Assembly: GCA_029207755.1 (NCBI GenBank)
Contig: JARCOQ010000002.1
Span: 57,763,172-57,827,171 of the forward strand
Direction of reading: 5' to 3'
Length of the DNA stretch: 64,000 nucleotides
From: Chamaea fasciata
Taxonomy: Eukaryota; Chordata; Aves; Passeriformes; Sylviidae
A program made the position numbers and the translations under genes. The notes under the pieces are model-generated. The model searched no databases. It was not told where the DNA came from and saw only the letters and a program-made list of their open reading frames with translations. This document shows, one piece after another, positions 37,486-50,119 of the stretch (position 1 is its first letter; every line of letters begins with the position of its first letter).

Positions 37486-38040
37486 TATCACAGAATGGCT
37501 GAGGTTGGAAGGGACCTCTGGAGGTTGCTGGGCCCAGCCGCCCTGCCCAAGCAGGGCCACCTAGATCATTGCCCAAAGCAAGGTACAGATGGGCTTTGGA
37601 ACATGTCCAAGGAAGGAGACTCCACAGCCTCCTGGGGCAATCTGTGTCAGGGTTCAGCCACCCTGACCTCAGTTAATTTTTTTCACAGTGGAAGGTGTGT
37701 CCTGATGTTCAGGTGGAACTTCCTGCATTTCAGTGAGAGTCCATTGCCTCTGGTCCTCGCACTGGGCATCACTGAAGAGATCTTGGCTCCATCTTCTTCA
37801 CACCATCCCTTCAAGCACTTACGCACATCGATAATGTTACCCCGGAGCCTTCTTTTCCTCAGGTTAAAGAGTCACAGCTTCTCTCAGTCTTTCTTCATAT
37901 GTTTGGTGCTCCTGTCCCTTTACGGGTTTTTGTTGTGTCCGTTTGCTCTCCTTTCTCCAGTATATCCATGCTTCTCTTGGACTAAGGAGCTCAGACGTGG
38001 ACATATGTGTGGCCTCAGCAACACTGAGTAGAGAATATGC
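37486..38040 (-). mobile_element. CR1 LINE 3' end, minus orientation
   Basis: Starts with TCACAGAATGGCTGAGGTTG at its 3' end and reads through standard CR1 phrases in reverse complement: GGAAGGGACCTCTGGAGGTT, GTCCTGATGTTCAGGTGGAA and, near 37950, the TCTCCAGTATATCCATG block. It contains the 3' UTR and the last part of ORF2 only. Open frames across it (for example 37495-38031 on the plus strand) are antisense and meaningless. Confidence 0.93.
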
Positions 38041-41000
38041 ACAGGCCAGATGTCATGGTATGAATTACCAACCCCAGCATTGTGGGACAGAATACATCCT
38101 TGCATCCTTTCAGGCACTTGGAATGAAGATGAAACTTCCACGTGGGTACCAAGATGCATCCATGCATACACATGTATTCCTGTTATTGTATGTCTGTTTC
38201 CAGTAAACCACCTAATGACCACAATACTCCTGCATCATTTCAGTAAAGATAAAGGGTTAAAGTTCCAGATATAAGATTAATATGCTGTTCAGAAAAATCA
38301 GCTCCCAGTTATGAAACAAAAGCTGTTAAATCTCCATTATGCCTCCATGGAGGCAAAGGTTGAAAGCTGAACTTTAATCTACTCAGAACCAAAGCAATTC
38401 ACACAAAAAAAGTTAAACATTAGGAATACTCTTACTGCAGGGACATTTAAAAAAACCCCACCAAAACCCAATCAAACACCAAAACTCCAAAGGATTCAAG
38501 CATGAAAGACCCTAAATACATTGTTAAACAAATATATTTTTTAACAGCTTAAGTAACATAAATACTTACTGAATTCTCTAAAGGAAGTGAAGGAGACTTT
38601 TTTTTCTTTTCTATTGATACAATTATTTCTTGCTGGTTTTCTCTCCTACCAGGACACGCACACACACTTGTTAACATCATATTTGTTCAATATTTCAAGG
38701 GTTTCAGGAAGGGAGAAGTTAAAGAAAACCCAAAAAAACTCTAGCTGTTTGGAAGCTAGCAATTTTTATTCACTAGATGTCTAAATTTCATATACAGTCA
38801 GTAAATTAAGCCACCAACAAGAGCGAGATTAACCTAAAATCAGTGTAGAAGTTCTGTACTTTGCAAGAATTTATAGAGGTTCTTATTTTGTGTAGAAGAA
38901 GCCCTCATAAACTACTTAAATGCTTAATTTTTAGATGGTAGCAAGATTTTAAGATGATAGAAGTTAAGTAACATTTAGTTACTTAACTAAATTAAGTAAT
39001 TAAGTAACTTAAGTGATTAAGTTAAGTAACATTTTTACTTTCAGCTTAGATGTATCTTGCTTATTACAAGTATCCTTATGTAGAATGACAGAAATAGAAG
39101 AAATCTCAAAAGCTACAGCTTTTTTTTTCAAACCTCTTTTGTTAGCAAGCTCCAAGCACTAGAAGTACTTCAATGTATTTCTTTACTTTAGAATCTGATC
39201 AAAAGCCTAAAGTCATTTAAAGGCCTACTGATAATTCAATGGGCTATAAATCCTATTAATATCTACTCTATTATTCTCATTGTTATTTCTCTTATTTGGG
39301 ATACCAAAGGCCAGGAAAAAAATTGTTATCTAAAACTACTGTTTCAGTTTCTCTCCAACAAATAGCTTGAAAAATGATAAAATTTATGAGTTGGGTTTCT
39401 TTTTCATTTAGACTTTCTTTTTAAGATGAACATAATATACCCACATTGACAGTGATAAAACGTAATGGAATACTTTCTTTGCTATGATAAATTGAGACTC
39501 AAAAATAACCTTTTAGATCAGAAATTTTTCATGGACACTATAAAATTTACTTATTTACTGATTAGAGGCATTATAAACTATCCATATATACTTTAAGTGG
39601 ATAATGGTCTGAATGGTGCGCTGTAGTTAAGATATTGGTATATCAGCTCCAAAATATTTTTCATTAAAAATCCTTTTATGTTATCTATTGTTTCGTTATC
39701 CCATTTGAACCAAAAACTTCTTAAATAAGGCAGTATTTTCACTGCTGAAACAGAATCACATTTATGGAGGAGAAATATATTTTGACTTCATTATTTCTCC
39801 ACATAAATTTGGAAGAGAAAATCCAAGGCATTTGGGCTTGATCTGAAACTCGGATGTTCATTTGATAAAACGTTCATAGCACTCCTGCTGAAATCAAGCT
39901 ATACTAGTGAGCCTAGTAGCAGGTCTGTCCTTATTGTTATATTTCCCAAGCTATTGGTAGCACAGGACTTTGTTAATAAATGAAAAGGTGAATTTCTTTG
40001 CTTTGTTAAGTTTTTGTTCATAAAAGTCTGTTAAGGTTGAGGAAAGTTTTCATCTTTCTTAGTGATAGAGAATATGAGTCATGGATCATTAGACTGAAAT
40101 ACAGTAATAAAAGGCTGAGAGTAGTTTCTCTAAGCCAAAAGAAAATAAGGCCTGAAATAAGGTTAAATAGTCTGAAATACCTAAATTACTTAGGAACCTA
40201 AAATCAGTGTTTAGATGTATGTTATCTTGAATCCTCTATAGATCTGGAAAACAAGAATTCTCTCTTCTTGCTATTGCTCTCTGAATAGTCCATCTGGGTT
40301 CCCTGAATGGGATTCATCTCATCTTCCTTAAACATCCACATTGAATATGAATTAATAAACCAGGGCTCTCTTTATATTTGGTAGAGAATAATAGGCAGTC
40401 TCAGGGCGCAGTTCATCTGACCTACTTCAGATGCCTATTTTAGGATAAGAAGAATTGTGACCTAGAAGTGCCTGTTTCTCTTCTTTGACTTCTAGGGAGC
40501 CTCAAGTGATTAGCTTGGGTGCAGATAGTCTTTATGTGTACATTTAGCCAAATTAATTCCTCCTTTTTTCTGTGATTTATATCTTTGGGAATTTTGTGTA
40601 CCAAAGTACTTATCCATACTTATCTGACTTTTCTTCATGAAAAAGATATCCATCTGTATAAAAACATTTCTTGTGTTACCACTCATGTTAATGCCTAAGT
40701 TTTTCACCTTATTACTAGAAATATAATTAATTTTCAAAGGGATAAAATATAGCAATATAATTCTATATTTAGTCAAGTAAACAAACCCTTTAAAATAAAA
40801 TGCAAGTTATTTGAGCTCAAAGACAACATGACATTATAAGTTGCGATTAATACAAACAGACTAAACACCCAGCTGCAGGTATTCCTGGAGGAGATAATGA
40901 AGGATTATCTCTTTTTCACCTAACTCCCCATTATCTTTCTTAGCTCTGGTTCCCAAAAGTCACATGCCAAAATCTATATTAAGAGCAAATCCCATTTAAA

Positions 41001-42499
41001 AAAACTCAAAACAGCAGGGGGAAAAAAGTACCTATCTTGTAGGGAGTTCTACTTGCATATCACTCATCAAGTGATGGAATGGAGTTCTGGTCACCTCTTG
41101 CTCTGACTGACACAGCAGGAAGGGCCACCTGTGATGCCCTTTCACTTCAGGCTGCAGCTGTTCCTAGGAAGCTCTGGAAGAAAAATCCAGAACGTGGAGG
41201 TGAACATGGTTATATTGAAGTATTAAAGATAACTCAGTAGTTTTTCTTACGTCTTTCCTCATACACGCACCATTGTTAATAATCTATTTTTCTTTGGTCC
41301 AGTTGGTGTTTTAAAACTATTTACATATAACATGAGAGAAGTGAGCCAACAATGAATTTCTGAGGCAGGATGTACTACTTGTGTCAAGCAGCACTTTCAT
41401 CAATTAATGTGGCAGCTTTTATAACTTGCTAACAGGAAGATCTTTGACAGGACTTTGTGTCTGGGGTTTTGAAACTAAACACCACTACTTAGTCAATATC
41501 TAAGTTCAGAGAAAGCTATTAATGAAAAAAGCTAAGCAGACCTAGAAAACTTGCAAAATTTAGGAAGCTTATGTCAAAGAGTTCAAAAAATGTTCGCCTG
41601 CTTTTCTGAGTTTTTGTCTTTCAAACCATATTTACACTTTTAATATTAATTTAATTATTTATTTCAAAGATCACTTCTATTTAATTTTTGTGTTTCTTTC
41701 TCCTTTAATTTCAAGTTTCTATCCTCCTGCTCAGCTCCACCTGCTTAATGGAAGGACATTTTTATGCTTGTCTCTTTCACTCTTTGGTTTACTGACTCTT
41801 GATTTTGTATTGAATAAGATCTGGGCACAGGACAATCTTTTCTACCCTGCCCTAGTTTCCCTGGAAAAGAAAGCATGGTGGAAGTCACTACACTCTTCAA
41901 AGAGTTTTGTTTACAATTCAGAATTTCCTATTTCAGCAATGTGTGTGAGTAGCAAATTAACAGAACAAACACTGAACAATCTGCACATCCTTGCAAGAAT
42001 GTTTTTTTCCTTTTTGAAATTTTGTTTATATTTGCTGCTTGCAGCTAATAGTCAGACCCCTCAGGCTATGTTCCATCATGCAAGTCAGTAATTATGTTGT
42101 ACCCAATATTTATTTGTTTGGGAAAAGTAAATATTGCAGCTTTTTGTGAAGGCAAATACAAAGCCATATTGCTTTCTTATCTGCCTCTGGAATGAAATAG
42201 AATAAGTGTTTCTGTACTTTTTTTTTCCTAATCCAAATATATTAGATGAAAAATGTTATACTATTTAAATGATGAATAAACTAGAATAATCCAAAATTTA
42301 TTGATATGCATAATGGAATGTAAGCACATGCTTTGTTTCTGTAATTTTTTCTGACATCTGAGGTTTTATGTATAAAAATAAAAAATGACATGCTCTGTCA
42401 AAAATAAATAACTGAAATCGGAGGTTGAAAATTTATTTTTCCATGAAAACACAAATCCTATATGTGCAGGAGCCCTATGTACGCAGTAGTCCACTATAG
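38041..42499. other. Unique AT-rich non-coding stretch
   Basis: No gene or mobile element recognised. The TTAAGTAA-rich palindromic patch at 38962-39034 is listed separately. A 133-codon open frame at 41690-42091 has no domain and looks random. Confidence 0.6.
38962..39034. repeat. TTAAGTAA-rich palindromic tract
   Basis: Perfect 11-bp hairpin AGTTAAGTAAC/GTTACTTAACT (38962-38972 and 38978-38988), then further TTAAGT words in the same orientation. The 14-mer GTTAAGTAACATTT at 38963-38976 recurs exactly at 39021-39034. Confidence 0.85.
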
Positions 42500-43062
42500 A
42501 TAACTGAGCCAGGATGATGATGTCAGTCAGTTAGCCTTTAAAGAATTAAGAGACACATCAAAATCAACTGCCCTTGTTCTTGTGGAGGTCTTCAACTCAC
42601 AGAATGTTAACTGGGAACACCACACAGCTACCACAAACATGCCCAGAAGATTCCTAAAACACTTGGATGAAAACTTTGTAGCGGGAGCTGACAAGGGAAA
42701 ATAACCTCCTTGATTTGTTGCTTGTTAACAGAGGGGGTCTCATGAGTGAGAAGGTGATTCCTGTCTGTCTTGAACAGAGTGACTAGGAAGCAAATGAATT
42801 TAAAATCTCTGTTAACAGGAGGAAAAGTGCCAGTAAAACATCAAGCCTGAATATGAAGAAAGCAGACTTCTGACTGCTCAGGGAGCTAGTCAGTGAAGTT
42901 CCCTGGGAAAATGCTTTTGAAGGTTCTGGCATCAATCAGTGTAAGTCATTTTAAGCACCATCTCCAAAGGACAAAGGAGTAGCCAATTCCAAAATGTCAG
43001 AAGTCAAGCAGTTCAGGGAGAAGGCTGGCTTGGCTGAGCAGGGGTCTTTTGTAGCTAAGGAA
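42500..43062 (+). mobile_element. CR1 ORF2 endonuclease-region fragment, plus orientation
   Basis: Conceptual translation with frameshifts follows the CR1 apurinic-like endonuclease region: a stretch like VEVFNSQNVNWEHHTAT (equivalent of the LMGDFNxPDI.W block), RRFLKHLDENF, DLLLVNRGGLMSEKV, a degraded form of the SDHEM-EF block, KKADF..LRELVSEVPWENA, and KAGLAEQGSF at the end. In live elements this domain nicks the target DNA for integration. Here key residues and the frame are lost. The fragment stops at a (CAAA)n tract. Confidence 0.85.
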
Positions 43063-43141
43063 AAAACAAAACAAACAAACAAGCAAACAAAAGTAAACAA
43101 AAAAACCAACCAAAACAAACAAACAAACAAACAAACAAACA
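43063..43141. repeat. (CAAA)n simple repeat
   Basis: CAAA/AAAC units, some with CCAA variants, lying between CR1 endonuclease sequence and a CR1 3' end. Confidence 0.95.
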
Positions 43142-43149
43142 GAAACCAG

Positions 43150-43327
43150 AATAAGGGGCATGTCCAGTGGAATTGGTCAGAGCACCAAGCCTGACAGACT
43201 CCAAGATGCATTTAGACAACTCTCTCAGGCATATGGTGTGACCCTTGGGGCTGTCCCATGCAGGGCCAGGAGCTGGGTGTTGATCCTTATGGCTGCCTTC
43301 CAATTTAGGATATTCTATGATTCTATG
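43150..43327 (+). mobile_element. CR1 LINE 3' end, plus orientation
   Basis: Contains the CR1 3' UTR phrases ATATGGTGTGACCCTTGGGG and CAGGGCCAGGAGCTGGGTGT and ends TATTCTATGATTCTATG, two copies of the CR1 tail octamer. Follows the endonuclease fragment in the same orientation with the whole RT domain missing between. Confidence 0.92.
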
Positions 43328-44589
43328 CATATTTATAGAACAATTACCTGGAGGTTTAAAGCAGAGTAGCAGCAAGACATGTTCTTCTAGAAGAATTCTA
43401 GAATTCTGTTAGAATTTCATCCTTGGGAAGCTTGCCCTTGCTCAGCACTGATTCCTATCAATAATATCCTTAAGCAAATATATCCATCTTCCCCTTGCTT
43501 CCTCTTTGTAGGTTTGAGCTGGATTCTGTATGAATGATCCCTTATTTTCCAGAAAGCATGGTAATCCTTTTTTTCTTTCAATACTATTATTCCAATGTTA
43601 CTTTCAGTTCCATTTAAACAGAAAACTACTTCTTAGAGAAGTGGGAGGAAAATGTTATCGTTTCCCCATAGTAAATTATACATATTGCCTTGGGAAATAG
43701 CATTTTTGTGAATAATCAGGAATCAGGGGCTAACAGTTAGATGTGCTTGAGATGAGTCTCTGTCATTTTTTTGCACCCTGTTTAAATGAAGGTGCTGGCA
43801 GATGTTGTAAAGCCACTTTTTAACCAATCTAAAAGATGAACCTAAATATCCACAAAAGGAAAGTTGGAACATTTCTTGGAGATGAGTTGTCAACCAAAAA
43901 TCTTGGCTGAAAAGGCTTATCAAGCCAAGTCATTCAATTACATTAATCCTTCTTAAATTCTTTTAATAAGGTAATTATTGCTATTATAAACTGGGGAAAA
44001 GAAATCTGTGTGCAGAGTTGGAGACAGCGTAATCAATAAAGAAACCTGCATCCTGCCTCTTTTGTTAATCACTGTTGAAGCTCAAGGGAAAGAGTAAAGC
44101 AGTATCAGTAACCATATATCAAATGCACATATATCAAATAACGTTATTCCTGGCCAAACCCATGCTCATGTTTTTCTGTCTAGATATCTGCTCTATAACT
44201 AATTGGACAGCCAATTTAACATCTTTATGAATGAGATAATTTAGGATGTTTTCTTACTGCTTAGAATCAATAAAAAAGAAAAACACTTTATTTCTTTTAA
44301 TTGATTTAATTAAATGCCTCACCATTCAACCTGAAAAACTAAAAAAAAAATACTTTAGGGAATGACTTCCTATATTTTCCATTTATGAGTAATGACTTAG
44401 TATATCTCAGATTTTTCCATTGTATTTGCATTTTTCTTTTGTTTTTAACGGCTTGTTTGAACTTCATCAACCTGCAAAAAGTTGCATTTGTCAAAGATGT
44501 TGTATTTGTCCTCACTGAAAACATGACATCCACTTGCTGTACCATTGCATACAGTTAGTACATTCCAAATGTATGACTTAATGTCTATC

Positions 44590-45025
44590 TTTTTTAAACT
44601 TCACAAGGTTTCTGTCAGTCTATTTTCTAGCTTTTTCAGGTCCTCTTAAGTAACATTTATGGCCTCCCATATTGACTGCTCTGCAAAATTTGGTGTTTCC
44701 TCCCTGGAATATACTCATCCCACACAACCTTTATAAAAAGTTTGGCCCCATTATTGATACTCAAGAGAAAACATTGTTAACTGACTTCCAGCTGGACTTT
44801 GTACCTGCTGATTACTATTTCTGAGTTCGGATTACCATTTCACCAGAAGTCTCATCATAAATGAGTATGTTGTTACTGAAGCACAATTTTTTCTTGGTAA
44901 ATCTATGTTGACTGTTTGCAATCACCTTATTCTTTTTCAGGTGCCAGAAAATAGCTTTTAGAAGATTTGCTCCATCACTTTCCCAAGGGCAGAGGTGAGG
45001 TTTATTGGCACATAGGTAGGTGGAT
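44590..45025 (-). mobile_element. Ancient CR1/L3-like LINE fragment (RT region), minus orientation
   Basis: In reverse complement the order of phrases matches the RT region of old CR1/L3 elements: a GTTGACTG...ATCACC..ATTCTTTTTCAGGTGC block (44910-44943), GCTCCATCACTTTCCCAAGG (44970-44989) and GCAGAGGTGAGG...GGCACATAGGT (44990-45016), equivalent to FSKAF-to-GYRPVSLT coding. Divergence is high, which suggests great age. The 5' side ends where a family A LTR begins. The left boundary is uncertain. Confidence 0.65.
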
Positions 45026-45061
45026 ATGATGTTTACATGTCAAAGTTTTAATAGTGGAGGT

Positions 45062-45287
45062 CCTGCAGAGGTGGCACCTGTGAGAAGAGAACAGAAGCTG
45101 CCCCTATCTTGAAGAAAGGCATTTCCAGCTAGCTCTAAGATGAACCTGCCACTGGCCAAAGCTGAGTTAGTCCGTGCCTCTGTAACAAAATATTTAAGAA
45201 CGGGTAAAAAAGCTGTCTTTCAACAGCTCATAGAGGCGTGAGAATATACGAGAGAAACAGCTCTGCAGACACCAAAGTCAGTGAAGA
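45062..45287 (+). mobile_element. 5' part of family A LTR, plus orientation
   Basis: Same LTR family as 10660-11292 and 50120-51180, in the opposite orientation. Recognisable blocks: GGTGGCACCTGTGAGAAG, CTGCCACTGGCCAAAGCTGA, TATTTAAGAA, GAGAATATACGAGAGAAACA and GCTCTGCAGACACCAAAGTC. It holds the U3 end and start of R; the downstream cassette region is deleted after 45287. Confidence 0.85.
45190..45199 (+). promoter_or_regulatory. TATA-like box of family A LTR
   Basis: ATATTTAAGA lies at the expected place between the CAAAGCTGAG block and the GAGAATATACGAGAGAAACA block, and would be the core promoter of the LTR. It is the only one of the three family A copies here with this box intact. Activity is not shown. 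Confidence 0.55.
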
Positions 45288-45689
45288 ACTAAACAAACAA
45301 AAGGTGAATTGGGGCTTAAACCTTTCATCATCAATGGACAAACTATCCTGACAGACAAACTGTCCTGCAGTTGTCAAGACATGAGGAACTTTCTATCTGA
45401 AAAAAAGAAATATCCATGTCCCTCCATCTCTACCTGAAACTTGTGGCTTCTAGACATTACTGGGATGGGACCTTCAGGTGATTCAAACAGGAAGTATAGT
45501 ATCTGTAAATTGCCAGCAGCTTCCTTGTGAAATAAAGCAAGAAAAATACCAAACCAAAAATAGCAACCTCCCCTCCACCTAATTTATGACACAAAAATTT
45601 AAATGCATGAAGACAAGCATAGATACAAACTGAAAATTCAATTTTATGACATAAGGTAGTCACATGGAAACCAGATGGCAGAATACCTC

Positions 45690-45950
45690 CCTTTCAGTGG
45701 TTTCAATATGATATTGGGTAGGTTTATATTGGACATATGAAAGACATTTTTATCATGAGGGTTATGAGATGCTGGAACAGGTTGCCCAGAGAAGTTGTGG
45801 ATGCTCCACTTCTGAAGGTGTTCAAGGCCATGTTAAATAGGTCTTTGAGAAACTTGATTCTTTGAAAGATGTCCCAACCCCTGGTAGGTGGGTTGGAACT
45901 TTAAGGTCTCTTCCAACCCAAACCATTCTGTGTTTCATTCTGTGATTCTA
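45690..45950 (+). mobile_element. CR1 LINE 3' end, plus orientation
   Basis: Standard CR1 terminal phrases: GCTGGAACAGGTTGCCCAGA, GAAGGTGTTCAAGGCCATGT, AAGGTCTCTTCCAACCCAAA, and tail ATTCTGTG-TTTC-ATTCTGTGATTCTA. The last C-terminal codons of ORF2 are out of frame. Confidence 0.93.
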
Positions 45951-48900
45951 CAAAACTTCAGGCAATTTGTGGTTTGTTTGGTTAGTGGGTTTGGTTTGTT
46001 TGTGTGTTTGTGGGGATGGTTTGTTGTTATCAAGCCTCTAAAAAGATCCTTAGCTTTGAAAATATTTTGGTTCTTTATAACAAAACTCATTTCCATTAAA
46101 TCTGACCAGCTACAAGTACACAACTCTGATGCAGAGAGGATAGCTAGATGTTTCTATATATAATTACCAGCTGCAGTATGTTCCATGGGAAAAATGACAA
46201 ATAACAGAATAAATGATAAAATTATCTGCAAAAATCAGGTAGTAAAACAAAAATGCAGCTCTAACTGGTGGATCAAAGGCCTATTTTGTGACAGATAACA
46301 TTCTGAAAAGAAATGTATAGAGACTAGATGAATGAGATTTTCTTCAGCTGGAAGCATTCCAAACTGATATATTAGGTCATTTTCAATACCCAAGTTGGAT
46401 TAGTGTTTGCCATAATCCTCAGAAGAAAGAGATACTTCAGAGATATGTTGAAAGAAAAATTACAATGGAACTTTGAGAAACAAAAGAACAAAGAACTTCA
46501 AAATTACTAATATGAAGCAGATATTTAACAGCCCTTTTGTCTGATACTGAAGTTTATCAAAACATGAGGCTAAGAAGATGACAAAAGAATTGCAGATGGG
46601 GGGAATCAAGCTCTTCCTATGCCTGTTTTCTCTGCTGGATATAGCACTAGTTACAGATTTAACTTATAAAGTGTAAGACTATATATGAACAAAGAAAATA
46701 AAATTGAGACAGCATACAAATGCAGATATAAAGCTTTCCTGGCATCTGAAATTTTAGTTAAAAAAGAACTTAAATCATTGAATGATTTAAAGTGAATTGT
46801 AAAAATACTTGGAAAAAATTTTGGAGACAAGGGTAGCAGGAAGGATAATAATGGAAGTCTGATTTTGAAACCTGACACTGTTTTTATGATAAGTAATTTT
46901 TCATGAAAACATATTTCATCATCAGTCCAGATGATCTGTCTGAATAACTGACATTCTGCTTTTGACCCTGGGAAATACTAGCACAGGTAAAAGAACCAAA
47001 ATAATAACTTACAATTTAAAATACAATTATGATTAACAGAAGAAAACAAAAAACAAAAACAAAAACCAACAAAATAAACAACCAATCAAAAAAAAACCCA
47101 AGTCAAAATCAAAAATCCCCAAAACAGTAAACACGACACCAAAACTATTTCTCTCTGCATACTTTTGAATTCCAGAGTTATTTTGAAATCTTGCTTTGCT
47201 AAAATGAGGTTCAAACTCAGAGCTAAATCTAATGAAAATAAAAGGTGGAAAAGGATCCTAAAAGAAAAACTAGTTAACCGGGATCATTGGAGAGTTTCAA
47301 GAACAATGCCAGATTCTATAAAGAAAGCCCTTAAACTATTTTGTTTCTGTGATTGCCAACTAGATTTTATCCAGCTGAGAACTACCATAATCTCAAAAAA
47401 ATTTACTATCTTTGCAAGGAGGAAGAAGAAGAATGACAAACTTCTTAATTTTCCTCATGCATTTTAATTTCAATTTTTTATTTCTTGGGTGGCTTAGAAT
47501 TCACATATTTAAGCCTTCAAATTTTATTCTGTGCTTAAGATGTAATTTAGCTAAACCAAGTGTGCAGAGATGTAGCTATTAAATTAAATTATCTAAGGAT
47601 ATAAGAAGAAATGGAATTTTCTGAAATGTAATCTGAAATCAGCTGAGATTGAAGAAAAATACTGGAATGAAATAGTAGATTTTTTAAAAATGTAACTATA
47701 AATTGTTTTCTTATTTCAAGTTTCTGAATTAATGTTTTATAAATATCTGCCTATCACTATGATCAATAGCATGGCTGAATTCAAATAAAGCATGAAAAGC
47801 CTTCAGCATAATGAGCTTTTAGAAATATAGAAATTCATGGATGTAACCCATATGTTCAATAGCAATAGAAAGAACTAGAGGAAGTGTCACTCTCCTCAGA
47901 TCAAAAGAAGAAATGTATTGAAAAAACCATGGATAAAGCCATTGTAATAAGTAAGAATTTATGCTGGAAAATGGTGAAAGGAACAAGTAATTTAATACAG
48001 ACAGGATAAAACATGGATGCAGTAGAAGATGTAGAAATAGCAGAGAAATTCTAAGTTTCTCATCCATAAATGGAAACAAAAAAGTAAGCAAGTTATTGAA
48101 AAAGGAAATATACATTTTTTATATAATGATCCTAGAAGCAGACTTAATAAATGTTCCTACTTCATAAACATATAAGGAAAATACCCTACAAAACGACTTT
48201 AAAAATAAGTTTGTGATGTATGGGGGTTTTTTTGTTTGGGGTTGGTTTTTTTCTTTTTTTAGGGGGAAGTTCTTTTGTGAAAAACAAGTCATATTAACAG
48301 TGATAATATTTGGTTTATGTTAGTTAAATTTTTAAATGATCAAATGCCAGATTTAACACTACTGTTATTCACCTTTAAATAAATAAAATGGGTCTATTCC
48401 CTCCCTCATCAGAGCATCATATTTCCTAAATATTGTGACTGTTGTACGTTTTTTACCTAGTAAAAAACCATCTGTTGTTCACTTCAAATATTACTACTTT
48501 TGTGGGTTTTGGGCACTAATTTTTCCTCTATAATCCAGTAGTTATCAGGAGTTGAATCCTTTTTCAAGTGTCAGATTAATGTTTTTGATGTATGCAAGGC
48601 AAAAGCTTCAGCAACTATGGTGGACTTTTTCATGTGGTTTGCTCTTCAGTAGAAACTTTCCGCTTTAGAGATATGCTGCTTTGCAAGATGACAGCTGAAA
48701 AATAAATAAGGTAATTTTCAATACTATTTAAAACATTAAAATTTGATACATGTTTGGTCTGTTGCTGGTTTTTTGTCACATGTATATAAAATTGATAGTG
48801 ACATTACTCGCTAAGATAAAAATCTGTATGCTTAAGCCAAAGGTATTCTTGAATGCTCTTATCCTTGGACAGAGTTGTTCAAGTGAATTCCCAGACACAA

Positions 48901-50119
48901 ACACTATTTAAATTTCTGTAGACTTAAACTTTGCTCAAGACTGTATTTGAAAGTTCAAATACAATAGTAGGTGTTTCTTTTTCTCACCTCCCACTGGGGA
49001 GCTTATTTCATAACAGTGCCTGAAGCTACCCCCTACAACAATGCACTTGGTAAAATAAAGAAGATGTCTCTCAAGTTACCTGTTTTGCTCTCCACTTGAG
49101 CCTTATGACTGAGAGACACAGATTAAGTGAGAGGAAGTAAAGAGGGACCCTGGGGAAAGGTGAAACGAACAAGGAATTTGGGAAAGTTAAGAGGACCTAG
49201 AGACTCACAGACAGGTCATGGAAGTTGTATAAGGATGAAAAACGGCCTGTAGATGTTCAGCAAAGTGCTGGTTGAAGATGTAGGGAAGGTAGGGAAAGAG
49301 GAAGATGCTAGTTCACAGGAGCTAGTTAAATGAACAAGTTACCTACCACTGGGTAGAAGTAAAGAGTAATAATCAAAGACAGAACTTAAAAATGGATACA
49401 GAGAACCATGAAACTATAAGAAATATCACCTATGTTATTGCAATTTGAGTTTGGATTTGATTGATAACACACAGATTTAATAGCATTCATTGTAAAATGT
49501 ATTGGTTTTACATGTTTATATGTTATTCATCTTACCTGGGTTCAGAAGTCTAAAAGTTAGCCATTAAACTGTCACTAAGTCATCAAATGTCCACCTAAAG
49601 TCAATGAAGAAAAATAATCATGACTGAAGTTTTATTTAGATGTTCTATTTTGAATAATTATCATAGGTTGATACAAGTCACCTTTTGGAAGTCTTAAGTG
49701 TTTTTAAATGCAAAATTACATCAGAGGAATTTTATCCAAGGAAACCAACTCTTTAAAAAAGCAAATAATATGAATAGTTTAGTAAGTAACTAAATAAAAT
49801 TGTGTAAAATCAACTCTCTTAAAGCTACAAGTAAGAATTGCTGTACTTCTTTGGTGATCAACATTTACTACTTAATTTGAGATGTGGGCAAATAATTCTT
49901 TCCACAGTATTTCATGCTGTGTTTTCACTCTGCTGTAAAAAAAGCTTTAAATATGAAACAGTAAATAAACCCTAGTGACCAACCTAAAGGAGCTCAGAGG
50001 CCAGCACTGAAGTTTATGTAAGTACAGGCAGATTTACATTTCATTTCTATAAGGAATACTGGTTAAGGACTTTCAGAGTGATTTTTCTGGTCATTGACCC
50101 TGAACATGTTGAAACACAG
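45951..50119. other. Unique AT-rich non-coding stretch
   Basis: No gene or mobile element recognised. Holds an A/C-rich tract at 47041-47150 (AAAAC, AAAACC units). 49090-49330 is purine-rich. Open frames of 98-100 codons (47165-47467 plus, 47819-48115 minus) look random. Confidence 0.6.
47041..47150. repeat. A/C-rich low-complexity tract
   Basis: Irregular AAAAC, AACC and AAATC units with no clean period. Confidence 0.8.

Noticed and set aside
37495..38031. 178-codon plus-strand frame
   Set aside because: Antisense reading of a CR1 3' end and the end of its ORF2.
43380..43410. Heat-shock-element-like cluster of TTCTAGAA
   Set aside because: Two TTC-nn-GAA dyads are present but are out of the 5-bp phase required for a continuous array; likely just a small palindromic patch.
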